64,000 nucleotides of DNA from Metallyticus violacea (taxonomy: Eukaryota; Arthropoda; Insecta; Mantodea; Metallyticidae): positions 139,849,001-139,913,000 of the forward strand of contig CM060831.1 of NCBI GenBank assembly GCA_030762175.1, given 5' to 3'. Positions 23,540 through 34,375 of this stretch are shown here, one piece after another (position 1 is the first letter of the stretch; each line of letters starts with the position of its first letter). Position numbers and translations under genes: made by a program. The notes beneath the pieces are model-generated. The model saw nothing but the letters and a program-made list of their open reading frames with translations, was not told where the DNA came from and searched no databases.

Positions 23540-23776
23540 GGGCCTTCGAAGACATTCCAAACACAGAAAGCGCAGACACACCCGGAGAGATGGAAGGAAG
23601 CTGAATAATGGAATGAAAGCTGAATCCGTGACAGAGAACTGTTAACCCAGTAGAAAATGAACTGAGAAAAATCATGGCAAACCTCAGTGAAATGAGTCGG
23701 CCGCAGGGTTTGAACATGGGACCTCCCGAATCCTGAATACCTGTTTCAAGTCTTACCGTCTAAGCTAACCCGCTAT
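23540..23776 (-). mobile_element. Possible fourth tRNA-derived SINE
   Basis: Read on the minus strand from 23776: GCGGGTTAGCTTAGACGG contains a good A box, and CATGTTCAAACCCTGC resembles a B box with a T-arm stem. A body of about 170 bp lies to the left (gagtcggccgc and the sequence below it). Only one copy is present here. It resembles tRNA-headed repeats common in insects. Confidence 0.45.
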
Positions 23777-23964
23777 GTAATATCTAAATTGGTGTGTTTT
23801 TCAAAAAATTAAATTTATATTTAATAGGTACTTATTCGGCTTGGGAAATTTTAAAATGAAAGGTGTTGAATATTCCCATAATGTTGACGAAAATTAGAAC
23901 ATTGTACATCTTTATCTTATATACATTTTCCACTTAAATTTAATCGTACCATAGTATTAACATA

Positions 23965-25170
23965 CGAGGGTTGGTCCATAAGTTTCCGGCCCCCCCCCCG
24001 ACAAGGTTTATCGCCTTCTCAAAATTCTTATCTGGTGTCATACCTTATCTGTTAAGTAAATAATTGCAGCTGTAGCTTCCGCTCCGCTTCTTCTGTGTTC
24101 AGATGTAGTTGTATAAATAAACCTATAGAAGATTGTGACATGTTCAAAATGGAGTTTTGAGCTGTTATTAAGTTCTTCACAAAAGAAAGACTTATTCTAA
24201 ATGAAAATTAAACAGCGATTGGACGGTGTATATCGGCAAACATCCCCTCATGTTTTACCGTAAAAGAATGGGCCAAATTTTTTCGAATGTGTCGAGAAAG
24301 CATTGAGGACGAACAGCGTGCAGGCAGGCCCTTGGAGGTGCTCACTCATGAAAACATCGCTCTTGTGGAAGCAGAAATTATGGAAGACCGGCGGCCCAAA
24401 GTTACAGAAATAGCAGCAAGATTGGGCTCTTCTAAAACAAGTCCTTCGAATTATTCATCAACATTTAAACATGAATAAGGTGAGTGCATAGACTTCTTTC
24501 TTCAGTCCAAAAGCAGCAACGAGAGAGAAGTTATGCAAACTATTGTTACAGAAGTTGAAACTATGGCTCTCTATTATGATCCCTGGCCCAAAATAGAATC
24601 AATGGAGTTGCAGGCGTAAACCTAGCGAAGCACCGTCTATAAGACCAAGGTCACTCAGTCAACCAAGAAGATCATGGCCAAAATCTTTGGGACCCTTCAT
24701 TAACTTCAAGGAGAGGAACATCACAGTAAATGGAGAGTACTATGCTGGCCTACTGCACAGACTACGTGTTTAAAAGGCGAGGAAAGCTGAATGGTAGTGT
24801 GCGCCTTCACGACAACGCGCCTGTGCACATAGCTCTTGTTGCAAAGAAAACTGTCAAGAAATGTGGCTTCAAGGAGATTGACCATCCACCCTATATCCCA
24901 GATCTAGCACCCGGCGACTATTTCTTCTTTTCAAAACTCAAGAAGGACCTTCGAAGAAGGAAATTTAAGTGTGACGAAGAAGTGATGGATGATGTTTATG
25001 CCCATTTTGCAGACAAGACCTCTGACTATTTTTTGGGGGGGGGGGGATTGAAATGTAAATTCAAAGATATGAGAAGTGTATGGCAATAAAGGGGTAACTA
25101 TATTGAAAAGTGAAATATAGTTTTAGTCTTTATCGTACTTAGGAAAGGCTACTTATTGCTCTATATGAGG
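23965..25170 (+). mobile_element. Near full-length mariner element
   Basis: The 5' end CGAGGGTTGGTCCATAAGTT follows a TA (23963-23964). The 3' end is a degraded complement finishing in atgagg before TA (25171-25172). Total length is about 1.2 kb, normal for mariner. A run of 10 C at 23990-23999 sits just inside the left end and a run of 12 G at 25035-25046 near the 3' end of the gene. The coding region is described separately. Confidence 0.85.
24147..25113 (+). pseudogene. Mariner transposase, inactivated
   Basis: Frames joined by eye follow a whole mariner transposase. Start region MEF-AVIKFFTKE with an early stop; then VKEWAKFFRM and RESIEDEQRAGRP; then LVEAEIMEDRRPKVTEIAAR of the helix-turn-helix part. 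The first catalytic region is changed to EVETMALYYDPW where mariners have GDETW, so the first aspartate is lost. RLHDNAPVH (second Asp) and PDLAPGDYFFFSKLK (third Asp of the D34D type) remain. The end reads RYEKCMAIKG then NYIEK and stop after one frameshift. There are several stops and frameshifts, including one at the G run. It cannot make an active enzyme. Confidence 0.88.
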
Positions 25171-25959
25171 TATTTCTTTAAGAATTTCCATAAAAGTGAC
25201 CTGTTGACAATTTAAAAGGGCTTTTCAATGTGTAAATATGTGTCGCAATTAAATTCTCTTGCATATTTAATAATTAATGTGTCAGTGTATAACTCTCTTT
25301 TCCTAAAACCAACCTGTTCTTCGGAAATTAAAAACTCTTCATTTCTTAAGCTTTGATTCAAATTCTTACATTTAGCTTTTAAGTAAAAGAAGTGGGGTTT
25401 AAAAAAAGAAAGAAAAACGGAAGGGGAAGAGATAATGTTTAGATTTTCATTAGTACTACTATGGAATAATCGGTTTTGAGAGTAACCAATAGCTCTTATA
25501 TCAACCTCACAAAGTGTCTAAGATTAAACATTTTAAGAAGCAGGAAAGGGTTACAATGCTTGACTAATTGATCCTGGTACTATACGGCTGGGTATACAGG
25601 AGGACGAACACACATCATAAGAAGAGTCATCTGGTGAAAATGATAGCTGCTTATACAGGAATAATTAGGAAAGGGTTTATGGTCCAAGAAATGAACTTCT
25701 GGAAGATGTCCAGAGCTGGAGAACTTATCAATGAAGGGCAGATCACTTCCTAATGGGTATTTCTTGGAACTTTAGGCAGACAAAAGACTTTGAGACGTCT
25801 TTTCAGTTATAAATATTAATAGCTGAGGAATATTTCAACAGGAAAAATTACGAAGTATATAAAAGAAAAAAAATATCCTATTGTTTCCCTTGAGGGCAAA
25901 GGCCTCCGAAAGCTCGCTTTTTTCTAACGTGGTGACCTATTCCGTGCTAGTTGTTCGTA
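25171..25959. other. No recognised gene
   Basis: AT-rich. ORF 25568-25753 (+) has a somewhat coding-like composition and lies just beyond the 3' end of the minus-strand LINE, but has no motif I can assign. Confidence 0.25.
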
Positions 25960-26590
25960 TGCTTATTTCATTTCTCACTGCACTGGTTGCTTCTGGAGAG
26001 ATTTTCGGTTTTCTCTGCTACTCTTGACCAATCTGGACCTGCATGTTTCTTGAAGAGGTCTCTATATTCTTCTGTCCTTTTTCCTATCCGGGGGTCCCAC
26101 ATGGAGATCTTGTATATCCATCTATTGTCCTGCATTCTTGCGACGTGACCGCCCGATTGCCATTTGCTTCTAGTAGCTATTTGTGTGATATCTGTTGTCT
26201 GAGATATCTGGTGTATTAATACTATAGGTATTTTGTCCTTCAGAGTTATTCCCAGGATCTTGCGTTGCATTTTTCTTTGCATATTTGAATTTTGTTCTTT
26301 TGTTTTCTGTTAGTGACATGTCTGGCACCTTATAGTAATACAGGGTGTACACGGGTTTTGAGCATTTGGAATCTGATTTTCTTAGTTAGTGTTTGGTCTA
26401 ACAATATAAACTTAAGGGCCCAAAATGTTCTCCAGGTTAACGAAATCCTTCTTTGTGCTTTTTTTTTTTTTTTTCCATTTTATCATAGAAAGAAATCTGT
26501 TGTCTCAAGTATGCATATTCGCTCACATATGTGAGGACTGTTCCATCTATTTTTATCGGGGTTTCAGTTCCGTTTGAACTGTGCCTTCAG
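25960..26590 (-). pseudogene. LINE reverse-transcriptase C-terminal fragment
   Basis: Reading from about 26560 down, frames joined: YVSEYAYLRQQISFYDKM, then RRISLTWRTFWALKF, then RVHPVLLYGARHVT. This is the usual order YxYLGQxxS, IKRRIxxxWxxF, VLLYGAETW at the RT thumb of RTE-like endonuclease/RT retrotransposons. The frame 26282-25968 continues with SKWQSGGHVARMQDNRW and SMWDPRIGKR, then AGPDWSRVAEK, matching the standard C-terminus WAGHIARRxDxRW, WxPRxGKR, AGSxWxRVAQDR. A run of T and two frameshifts break it. A second copy of the upstream part is at 53700-53990. Confidence 0.8.
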
Positions 26591-26689
26591 TTACGAAGCA
26601 TATACCACCTGGTTATTAGAAGCCGTGAGAAAGTTTCTAGGATCTTGAAGAGCTTTAATAGTAGAAGTATTGGAAAAATGTGTGGCAAC

Positions 26690-26960
26690 ATGCCAAAATC
26701 TGCTAGAAGACACCGCCAAGAATTTCGGCAATACCTCGGGGTGAAGCTTGCGGCAGACATTGCAGTGATCCATATGGCGATTGCTTAAGAGGAATATATC
26801 AGATTAGTGTGTAAGTTGAAAGGCAGTCTAGTTCCCAATCTGAATCCTCTGGACTGTAAATATGGAATGCTTTTCACGTTACGTTCTGCAAAAACTCCGA
26901 AGTCGAAGCGGTTCTTGATGATCTGAAGGCTGATTTTTTTCCTTGCATAAGTGGTCACGA
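26690..26960 (+). pseudogene. Possible Tc1-like transposase scrap
   Basis: Around 26840 the plus strand reads VPNLNPLDCKYGM, similar to the PDLNPLDYxxWxxL block of Tc1-type transposases. In another frame EVEAVLDDLKADFF follows, similar to the helix after it. The match is short and needs a frameshift. Confidence 0.35.
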
Positions 26961-27059
26961 AAACATACGGCATGTATGAGCATGTATGGCTACAGGATGA
27001 TTATAGAGCCTCGATTCATTTTTGAGAAAACTGTTGATTACCTATTTCTTTTATAGGTG

Positions 27060-27587
27060 ATCTGCTAGATGTTATCTACTGAAGAAAGAATTAGGTATGT
27101 GCATTTTTGAATGGGTTTATTTACCAAGAGGTTCAAGCAGACTTTGAACATACAAAACCCGTTGCCATCAAGGCTACTGGTTCACGGTTAGTGGGCAGGA
27201 CGTGAAACGTTTCGGAAGGCCAGTGTGTCGGCTGAAACTGTGCAATAGCCCAAAAGCAAGTCTACATAATTAGTATGGTCAACCAACACAACTGCAGAGT
27301 GTGAGCAGATGAGCAGTTAAGTGAGATCCTCGAGTGAGAACGAAACGCCCCAAAGTCAATGCGTGGTTGAGGATCACAAAGTCTAAGGTGTAGGATCATT
27401 CTTCTTCGGAGAACCCACAATGGCAGGCATTTCTTATGTAAATGCCGAAGCATGGCATCTTGGAAACGGTGATTTTCCAACAGGATGGAGCACCTCCTCA
27501 TATCGCACGGATCGTTCGTGGGTACCTGTAAGCCACATTTCCACGTAAATGCATTTGTAGGGTTTCACATCTCATTTAGACTCCACG
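27060..27587 (+). pseudogene. Tc1/mariner-type transposase, 5' part, split by a SINE
   Basis: LSTEERIRYVHF near 27075 resembles the N-terminal FTxEERVxxVxLY start of this transposase type. After a gap, APKSMRG-like and FFFGEPTMAGISYVN sequences lead to VIFQQDGAPPHIARIVRGYL and a stop (about 27473-27532). QDGAPPH holds the second catalytic aspartate. Frameshifts and stops are present. The reading continues after the SINE at 27588-27867. Confidence 0.75.
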
Positions 27588-27867
27588 TCGGTCTTGGTAG
27601 TATAGGGGTTACCATACTTGCCTCCTAAACCCAAGATCGCGGGTTCGATCCCGGCCAGGACCGATAGATTTTTTCGGGTGTAAAAATCCTAAGTATGGCT
27701 ACTTTCGAAAGGGAAGTAAAGCCGTGGGACCCGTGTCGTAGATTTACGGCACGAAAAAGAACCTCGAACAAAAGAGGCCTCTGAGCAAAATTAGTCGGTC
27801 GCTTCACGCTCTGACCTGAGATGTTAAAGAGCGTCCGTAAATAAACCAAATTAAAAAAAAAATCAGG
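27588..27867 (+). mobile_element. SINE family 1 inserted inside a transposase gene
   Basis: Full-length copy with intact head GGTCTTGGTAGTATAGGGG, B box GGGTTCGATCCC, body and tail ending caaattaaaaaaaaaatc. Flanks ctccacg (27581-27587) and ctacacg (27868-27874) look like a slightly decayed target duplication. The transposase reading frame is colinear on both sides, which proves insertion into it. Confidence 0.92.
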
Positions 27868-28065
27868 CTACACGTTCTTCTAATCTCTCACCTCTTAACA
27901 TTTTTGCATGGGAATATGAAGTCACACATGTACAAAGTAAAAATTAACCCCATGAACCATTTAAAGGAGCGTATCAGTCATGCATGCGGTGTCGACATCC
28001 CAACTGCAATGCTAGAAAATATTTTGCAGTGCGAGTTATGTATGCAGGGTGGTCATGTGGAATAA
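27868..28065 (+). pseudogene. Tc1/mariner-type transposase, 3' part, after the SINE
   Basis: Continues the gene at 27060: RSSNLSPLNIF in one frame is the RSPDLxPLDxF block with the third acidic residue region. The parallel frame reads HMYKVKINPMNHLKERI and ends LCMQGGHVE followed by stop at 28063-28065. The GGHVE ending is typical of this family. Confidence 0.75.
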
Positions 28066-28848
28066 ACTTAGATAGATTATGTGATAATGTGTGTTAGGAC
28101 TTACATTCACTGTATTGGTTTGAATCTGTCTGTTTTTCACAAAAAGAGATGGAGACTTTTTAATCACGCTGTATTCGAGTTTAAAATACGAGTAAATGTG
28201 TATTTAACACGTACTAATGAAATTATTTACTATTTCATCCAAAACTTTGCAGCTGTGTATAAGCACCAAGAAAGGAAATGTAGTTATCACGGAAACGTGG
28301 TACATTTGCCCCATGCCTGCCAACAATAGAGCAGCTATATACCAGCTTCCTCTGCTTACAGCGGATGCTTGTTATTAACGCCTGTTGTTCGGCATGGATG
28401 TTTCGAAACATTCAGAGGTATACACTTATTTATGCTGGGAGAGAGTTGCGTATAGAATAGGGAGTTAAAGGCAACCAAAAAAGGAAGTCCTCTTTGTGTG
28501 CGTACGTGTTTGAAGGGGGAGGCGATTCTGTTTTGGAGTTCGTGTGCTCCTGAGGGTGAACTAGAATGGGAAATTCACATAAATAGAAATCCAGAAGAGG
28601 AAAAGGAATAGAAGTTTTATATCATGACCATTTACCTTCTGCTTAAAAGTTTGTGCTTTAGTGTCACGCTTTTAGTTTCTCACAGCTTCACGTAAGCATC
28701 ATAAGGTTCCTCTTTTCATCCCTAAACGTAAAACTTTTATACTTTCATAGCTTCCTTATTTGCCCTTCAATATCACCCATTGCCAATAATTACCATACTT
28801 TAAAATTCAGACATTTAATTATATTCCATCACATTTATTTGAAACCGC
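28066..28848. other. No recognised feature
   Basis: Contains ORF 28081-28329 (+), unrecognised, and AT-rich DNA. Confidence 0.25.
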
Positions 28849-29056
28849 CACGTCGTTGAGGCGTGAACTCGTGACTGGGAGGTCTTGGGTTTGATTCCCG
28901 CCAGGACCGTCCTTGACGGTTTCCAGGTTTTCCTCAGTCCTCATAAATGGGAAATTCCGGGGAGGTACTCTATAAACTTACGTCTGGGACGTTTCCTTCC
29001 TTAAAAAAAATCTTTTTCCAATTTATCATTTCATCTCATACATTATCAGTGTCCAC
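28849..29056 (+). mobile_element. SINE family 2 (tRNA Ser/Leu-like head)
   Basis: Head gtcgttgaggcgtgaactcg, partly missing its first A-box bases, then gggtttgattcccgcc (B box) and ccaggttttcctcag. Then atgggaaattcc, cgtttccttccttaaaa and the tail up to atcagtgtccacag. The remaining tail seen in other copies is cut where SINE family 1 begins at 29057. Confidence 0.85.
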
Positions 29057-29294
29057 AGTTGGTCCTGGTGGTGTAATGGTTGATGGATTTTTTCGGGGCG
29101 TAAAAATCCTAAGTATGGCTTCCTTCGGAAGGGAAGTAAAGCCGTGGGTCCCGTGTCGTACAGTTACGGCACGAAAAAGAACCTCAAGCCTGAAAGAGAG
29201 GCCTCTGAGCAAAATTTGTCGGCCGTTTCACGCCCAGAGTTGAATGGGACGCTGATGACCTGAGCTGTTAAAGAGCGTCCATAAATAAATCAAA
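29057..29294 (+). mobile_element. SINE family 1 joined directly to SINE family 2
   Basis: The head starts GGTCCTGGTGGTGTAATGG and then jumps straight to gatggattttttcgggg, so the anticodon and T arms are deleted. The body and 3' end are well preserved (ggacgctgatgacctgag to gagcgtcc, then ataaataaatcaaat). It follows SINE 2 without spacer. Confidence 0.9.
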
Positions 29295-29389
29295 TGCTAA
29301 TAAAAACGATTTAACTGAAGTTGCTGTTTTCATTTATGCTTTTTGTCTCTAGTATCCATATTATTATATTATCTTCTGTGTGTATGTAT

Positions 29390-29620
29390 ATATACATTTA
29401 TATATAAATATATATAATTTATATATATATATATAAATTAACAATAATAATAAAAGTAGATAAGGATAAAACACTGAGAAAAAGTCACACTTAAAAAATT
29501 GAAATTTTGCTCAGTGTTTTATCCTTATCTACTTTTATTATTACTGTTAATTTGTTACATTGTTAATAGTGTTACTTTATTTTTATTTTTCATTTATATT
29601 ATATATATAATATAAATGAA
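29390..29620 (+). mobile_element. Small (TA)n fold-back element, copy 2 (short loop)
   Basis: (TA)n at about 29393-29433, then aattaacaataataataaaa and gataaaacactgagaaaaag. The loop is very short (about 29490-29508). The inverted arm cagtgttttatcc to ttactgttaattt follows, then the tail gttacattgttaatagtg and another AT-rich run. Same family as 2049-2325 and 44329-44822. Confidence 0.75.
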
Positions 29621-30015
29621 ATAAAGGATATACATATGTATATATATTATGGTAAAAAGAGTCATTTTTGGCTTGCATGCTCAGCTGAATGCAATTGATG
29701 GGCAAGATGCCCTTGCATTTCTATTCGCAAAACTTTGATCAGTAACAGCATGCACCTATAATAATTTTATTTCATAATGGGCACTTTGTGTAGCTTTACA
29801 CTGCTTCCGACTTCTTGCAGTTTCTTTAAGATTATTACAGTATGAGGGTTATTTCTGTATACTGTTCTTTGACTCTTTTAGTGATAACCTTTTAATAAAA
29901 TACAAAAGTAAAATTTACTTCACTAACAATAATTATATAACACTAGCACACCAATAGACTGAAATAACACAAATATATGAGTTATGTTTATCTCTTAATT
30001 CTTATAACAACACAA
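29621..30015. other. No recognised feature
   Basis: AT-rich DNA. Confidence 0.25.
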
Positions 30016-30670
30016 AAAAGTCTTTGCTCTCTTAACACCAAACTGCAACTACTGTCCACGTGCAAAAGCAGCAAGGGAGTTGTCTATTATTAAAAGGCGA
30101 CTGATATTATAGTACCTTAATCCAGCGCGCGCTGCGGACTCGGGCCAAAACCATTGCAGTGTGACAATTTGAGTTATTGGCCGGCAGAGTGCGGCTGCGT
30201 ATTGGGGAAAAACTAAAATTATAGTGTAGTCAATCATGTCCCGGTTGCATAAAGCTATTTACACCATGACCATTTGTTCCATTAATTTTATCGGACAGAT
30301 AACTTACATCTGTTTCCAGCGAGAATGTAGCCTTTCGTTAACTATCTGTTTGGTAGTGAATTTTAGAACTGTTGGCGACGTGCGTTTTTATCATGTAATT
30401 GCTGTGGCTATCGCCAATAGCGTCCTGTTCTTCGTAACTTTATAGTAAAATATTACTCCGCGTTTACCGCTTTGCCGCTGCCGTTTGTTGCTATTGGCTC
30501 TGGAATTTGCCGCCACACTGAAACGGCTGTAAACTCAGCCGTTATTTTTACGATCTCATCGCCTATTGTATTTTATTTCTTCATAAACAGAAAAAATATG
30601 AAAATTTTGACAGAAAGCCAAATCAAAATATCTGATGTATTACAAAACGATTCCTTCACGCTATAAAGTA
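30016..30670. other. GC-elevated block with CCAAT-type words, function unknown
   Basis: Composition rises to about 45 percent GC with several CpG (gcgcgcgctgcggactcggg at 30124) and repeated attgg words (30173, 30204, 30491). It resembles promoter or MITE-end sequence. ORFs 30236-30445 and 30472-30666 are not recognised. No TATA or matching inverted end was found. Confidence 0.3.
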
Positions 30671-31256
30671 ACATAAAGAAATGGAAAAGCGTTCGAACAA
30701 CTAAGTATAGACTTAATAAGCGGCACTACTTCGCGTAATAATTTGGGAGTAAAGAGGCAGGTCAACCAATCAGAATCATTTCCGCCAGATGCTTTTATTG
30801 ACGTTCAGCATAAATTTATGATGAGCAAACCTTAGCATATTGCTGTCATTGATTTGAAACAACTGAACATTAAAGACAGAATATGAGGTGCGCCTACTAC
30901 GCAAAAGTATGATCTAATACAAGTTTTTTTAAATTATGGGGTTTGAAACTTATTGTTTCACGAAAGAATGGAACCTGTTAGTAAAATGTTACACATCACA
31001 GCTGTTTGCCACCTTGAGTCAGGTTGTCAACTCCTTAGTAATAAATAGTGATTTTTTTAATAGTATTTAACGCCCGTTACAGAAGAAAAATGTGTAACTG
31101 AAAATAAAAGAACTGGCGGTTCTAACATGTAAGTATTAAGATGAAGATGCAATTCTTTCTCCCTCACTTATTAAGTGCGCGAAGATATCAGCAGCAATGC
31201 TCTCCAAGTAGATTGATTAAGTTTTCATGGCAAAAATTTGCGAGCTGCAAGTTTAC
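30671..31256. other. No recognised feature
   Basis: AT-rich; one accaatcag word at 30768. Confidence 0.25.
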
Positions 31257-31474
31257 ACAATCCCGGCCAAGATCGGGCGTAAAATTTTTAAATATGACTT
31301 CCTTCATAAGAGAAGTAAAGCCCTGGGTCCCACATCGTAGATTTACGGCACGTAAAAAAACCTCAAGCCTGAAAAACAGGCCTCCAAGCAAAATTTATCG
31401 ACCGTTTCACGCCCTGAAGTGAATGGAACGCTGATTACCTGAGATGTTAAAGAGCAGACGTAAATAAATCAAAC
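31257..31474 (+). mobile_element. SINE family 1, head-truncated copy
   Basis: Begins inside the T arm (aatcccggcc) and continues colinearly: gggcgtaaaa, gacttccttcataag, gatttacggcacgt, ggcctccaagcaaaattt, acgctgattacctgag, to ataaatcaaacc. No clear target duplication was seen, so truncation at insertion or later deletion are both possible. Confidence 0.85.
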
Positions 31475-32739
31475 CAACAAAAATCTAACACATCAGAAGT
31501 ATCAAAAAGATATTTGTCGATTTTTCGTCAGATAAGTTATCGAAAGGATATCCGTTTGATATTCCCTTTCTAAGTTTCAGAAACACTTATCCAACAGATA
31601 TCTTACGTTTCAGACACAGGGCCCATATAGGTTAAAATTGGCAGGAAACGTTTGCAGCTTTTAACTGCGCTGTGGATTTCTTTTCTTATTTAGAGTTTTA
31701 TTAATATAACTTAAGGCTTTCGCATATGTCAGTCCCCCCTTTTGTGAAATAACACCAAGTAAGGGATTTTTTTTATCACTGAGAGTGACATTATATCAGC
31801 ATTTGCCTTTTCGAAACTGCAGAAAAAATCTTAACATTTTGAATGTAGTATCAGATTTTACTTAACGACACCATTAGCTAATCTTTTTAAACCAGTCCAG
31901 TTCCATATGCAAAGATAAAGGGGCTGTTTTCAGATGAAATTAGCTTCCTGCCTCACCTTTATGTTTTCAGCAGGTAGACAGATAAAAGAGCTATCGAGTA
32001 CCCGTCAAAAACATCCGCGTTATAAGGGGGGATCATACCCAGTAAGCCGGAATTCCGGACTGTGACACCAACCAAAGCGGGTTATTTGAACTCGACATGC
32101 CTTCAAAAGAGTTAATTTGTCACAGGTCTTTAGTAATAATAAAAACGGTTGGGGCTGGAACAAACCATTGAGCGGAACACGCCCCAGGCACGTTCCTGTA
32201 TGGGGTGCATAGTGTGATGAACTATTCAGTTTACAGAGTAAACACCCCCGTGTTGATATACAGGCTGTTATTGTTATGGCTGGCGCTGCGTGTTTTTTTA
32301 TCTTGTTGTGCGTTCTAAGAATGGAATTGAGCAGTCATCTTTAATGGTGACGCAGTAAATCATTTGGATCCGAAGGAAAATCATCTCTTGTGAAATGTAA
32401 AATTAATTTTGGTAGTAGCGATGTAATAACATTTTCTATTTAAGTACTTACGACCCTAGATTTGAAAACATTCACACACAGATTCACGATTTACTTTGCA
32501 AGTGTTGTAATCAAGTAACAGTGGGAACCATGTTTTTCTAGCTAACGAAATTACTTTAACCTCTATATTACACGATATGATATGGAAAATCAAAAAAATT
32601 CCAGGATAAGGCCTATATCTGTATAACAAAATACACCCCGCCTCTAACACCTGCACCATTTTGTCAAGCATTCCTGAAAGGGCGTGCAGTTGAAGAATGT
32701 TACAGGAAGATGAATTTCTTTCAAGGGTATTGACGCTGG
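31475..32739. other. No recognised feature
   Basis: Mixed DNA. A GC-richer patch at 31990-32240 carries no recognised coding or repeat signal. Confidence 0.25.
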
Positions 32740-33179
32740 TGAAATTTGGCTATATCATTTTCGATTCTGAGAACAAACAGCAAAGCTCTGGAAATATCCA
32801 TCATAAAAAGTAAACATGGCTGCTGCTGGGAAGGATATGGTCATCTAAGGAATGGTTTACCAGTATGTCGTGCAACTGTATCTGTACAATATTATAGAAA
32901 TGTCCATAGTAATATAAGGCCGCACATCGCAAAAGTTGGAATATTTCACTAAATTAATTTGAAGTTTGTTCTTCACCCTCCTTATAGCCCAGATTTAGCT
33001 CATTCCCCCCTCCCAAATGGAAGAAACACCTTCCATCATCAGAAACAGTGGTGAGGGCTGCGGTAAATGGTTTCTAGCATTTCTTTGATGACTTTAAGAA
33101 ACGCTGGGACAGATGCATTGCATCCAATGGCGACCACTTTGAGAAATATTATGAAAATTATGAGGATGAGTAAAGGCAT
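32740..33179 (+). pseudogene. Mariner transposase C-terminal remnant, plus strand
   Basis: In broken frames: NIRPHIAKVGIFH near 32911-32950 corresponds to the DNARPHxA block, with the Asp-Asn lost. LHPPYSPDLAHS near 32975-33010 is the PPYSPDLAPSD block with the third catalytic residue region changed. FFDDFKKRWDRCIASNGDHF at about 33084-33143 is the standard mariner C-terminus, followed by EKYYENYEDE. A run of 10 G follows at 33180-33189. Confidence 0.78.
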
Positions 33180-33278
33180 GGGGGGGGGGAAACAGTACGA
33201 GCATTATAAATCAGATGTACGAACCGTTTCCTGGAACCATTCGCTCTTGCTGCCTTTTGTTCTTCTGTAATATCTTCC

Positions 33279-34109
33279 TCACGCGAAGATAGTTGTGCAG
33301 GATTTCTGACACTGTAAGTAATTCCCGGATCGTTCACGAGCGATGTTTTCATCCGTGAATGCTGTTGCTGGACGTTTCTTATGCTCCTCGTCTCTCAAGA
33401 CCGTTCTTCCTCTTCCAGTTACAGCTGTGTGCGCAGGTACATGCTGATAAACATTCCTTGAATGTCGAAAATGAGATGACCATAACTCTCCAAGTAGAAG
33501 CAACCACTTTTGTGTCGGTGATGATGGAGATTTGCACAAATAGTTTTTTGTTTGCTCCCAGGATCGAAATGATGTAGCTAAGTTTCATGAGATTGATTAC
33601 CTCTGAAAAAAACTTCGCATCGTCCTATAACATCATCTTCAAATGCACGCAAACCTCAAGGGAACTTTTCAGTTATCAACGTGTGGGTGACACCCTGTGA
33701 TATTTTCAGAAATTCTGAAACATTTCTTATTCGACGATCCTCTATCATAATGCCAGCAGCGGTGTTAACGTATTCATCCGCTAGCGCACAAACTGGGGCG
33801 CTGACCCATCTTCCTTTGAAATCAATTGCCTCCCCTCTTTAACCATCTCCGAGCTGTGCTGAAAGGAACCATAACCCTCCTGTAACAGTGCAAAGGTCTC
33901 AGTTGAAGACATTGTTCGTCGCATGTCATCTCCATTTTGGTACAGGCGGAATTGAACATGGCTCAACTAGTAACATCTCATAGGCGGGAACGGGAATGGG
34001 AATGAATATACCACGTATACATTACACATTAAGCTAATAAAATATAGTAAAATTGCATTTAACCCAAGAAATGATTCTTGTAAATAATTTCTTTATTGAA
34101 AAGTCCTCG
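33279..34109 (-). mobile_element. Mariner-like element remnant, minus strand
   Basis: The 5' end reads CGAGGACTTTTCAATAAAG from 34109, next to TA at 34110-34111. The start MSHVQFRLYQNGDDMRR (33966) is followed by EMVKEGRQLISKEDGSAP. In the next frame come NTAAGIMIEDRRIRNVSEFL and KISQGVTHTLITEKF, the second helix-turn-helix region. Then HHFDPGSKQKT (the DPxxK block), SPSSPTQK and FDIQG follow in shifted frames to about 33379. Below that the match is lost. A related 5' part lies at 1-343. Together with 32740-33179 it forms a head-on mosaic of two mariner pieces. Confidence 0.72.
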
Positions 34110-34375
34110 TAGCTTTTGTAGGTATTTTAAATACCCGGTGTCTTTTGGACATGCAAATGATAACCTGGAACAAAAATGTTGAGATAAAGTTTGTTTATTT
34201 AAAGAAATAATGCGACAGTTCTGTTTTTATTGTTTTCAAGCTGTTGATAAAAATTTAAGTACATATTCTAAAATCCTTTGGAGAGTTGTGTTTTTTTTAA
34301 CACCGTCAATATAAAATAAAAATAAAAAAACAATATAATTCCAAATATATTGTCTTTACAGTAACGATTTTTGTA

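Noticed and set aside
27588..27662. tRNA-like sequence with A and B boxes (also at 9210-9283, 10985-11057, 60545-60629)
   Set aside because: These are the heads of SINE family 1 copies followed by the family body, not tRNA genes; the anticodon stem no longer pairs.
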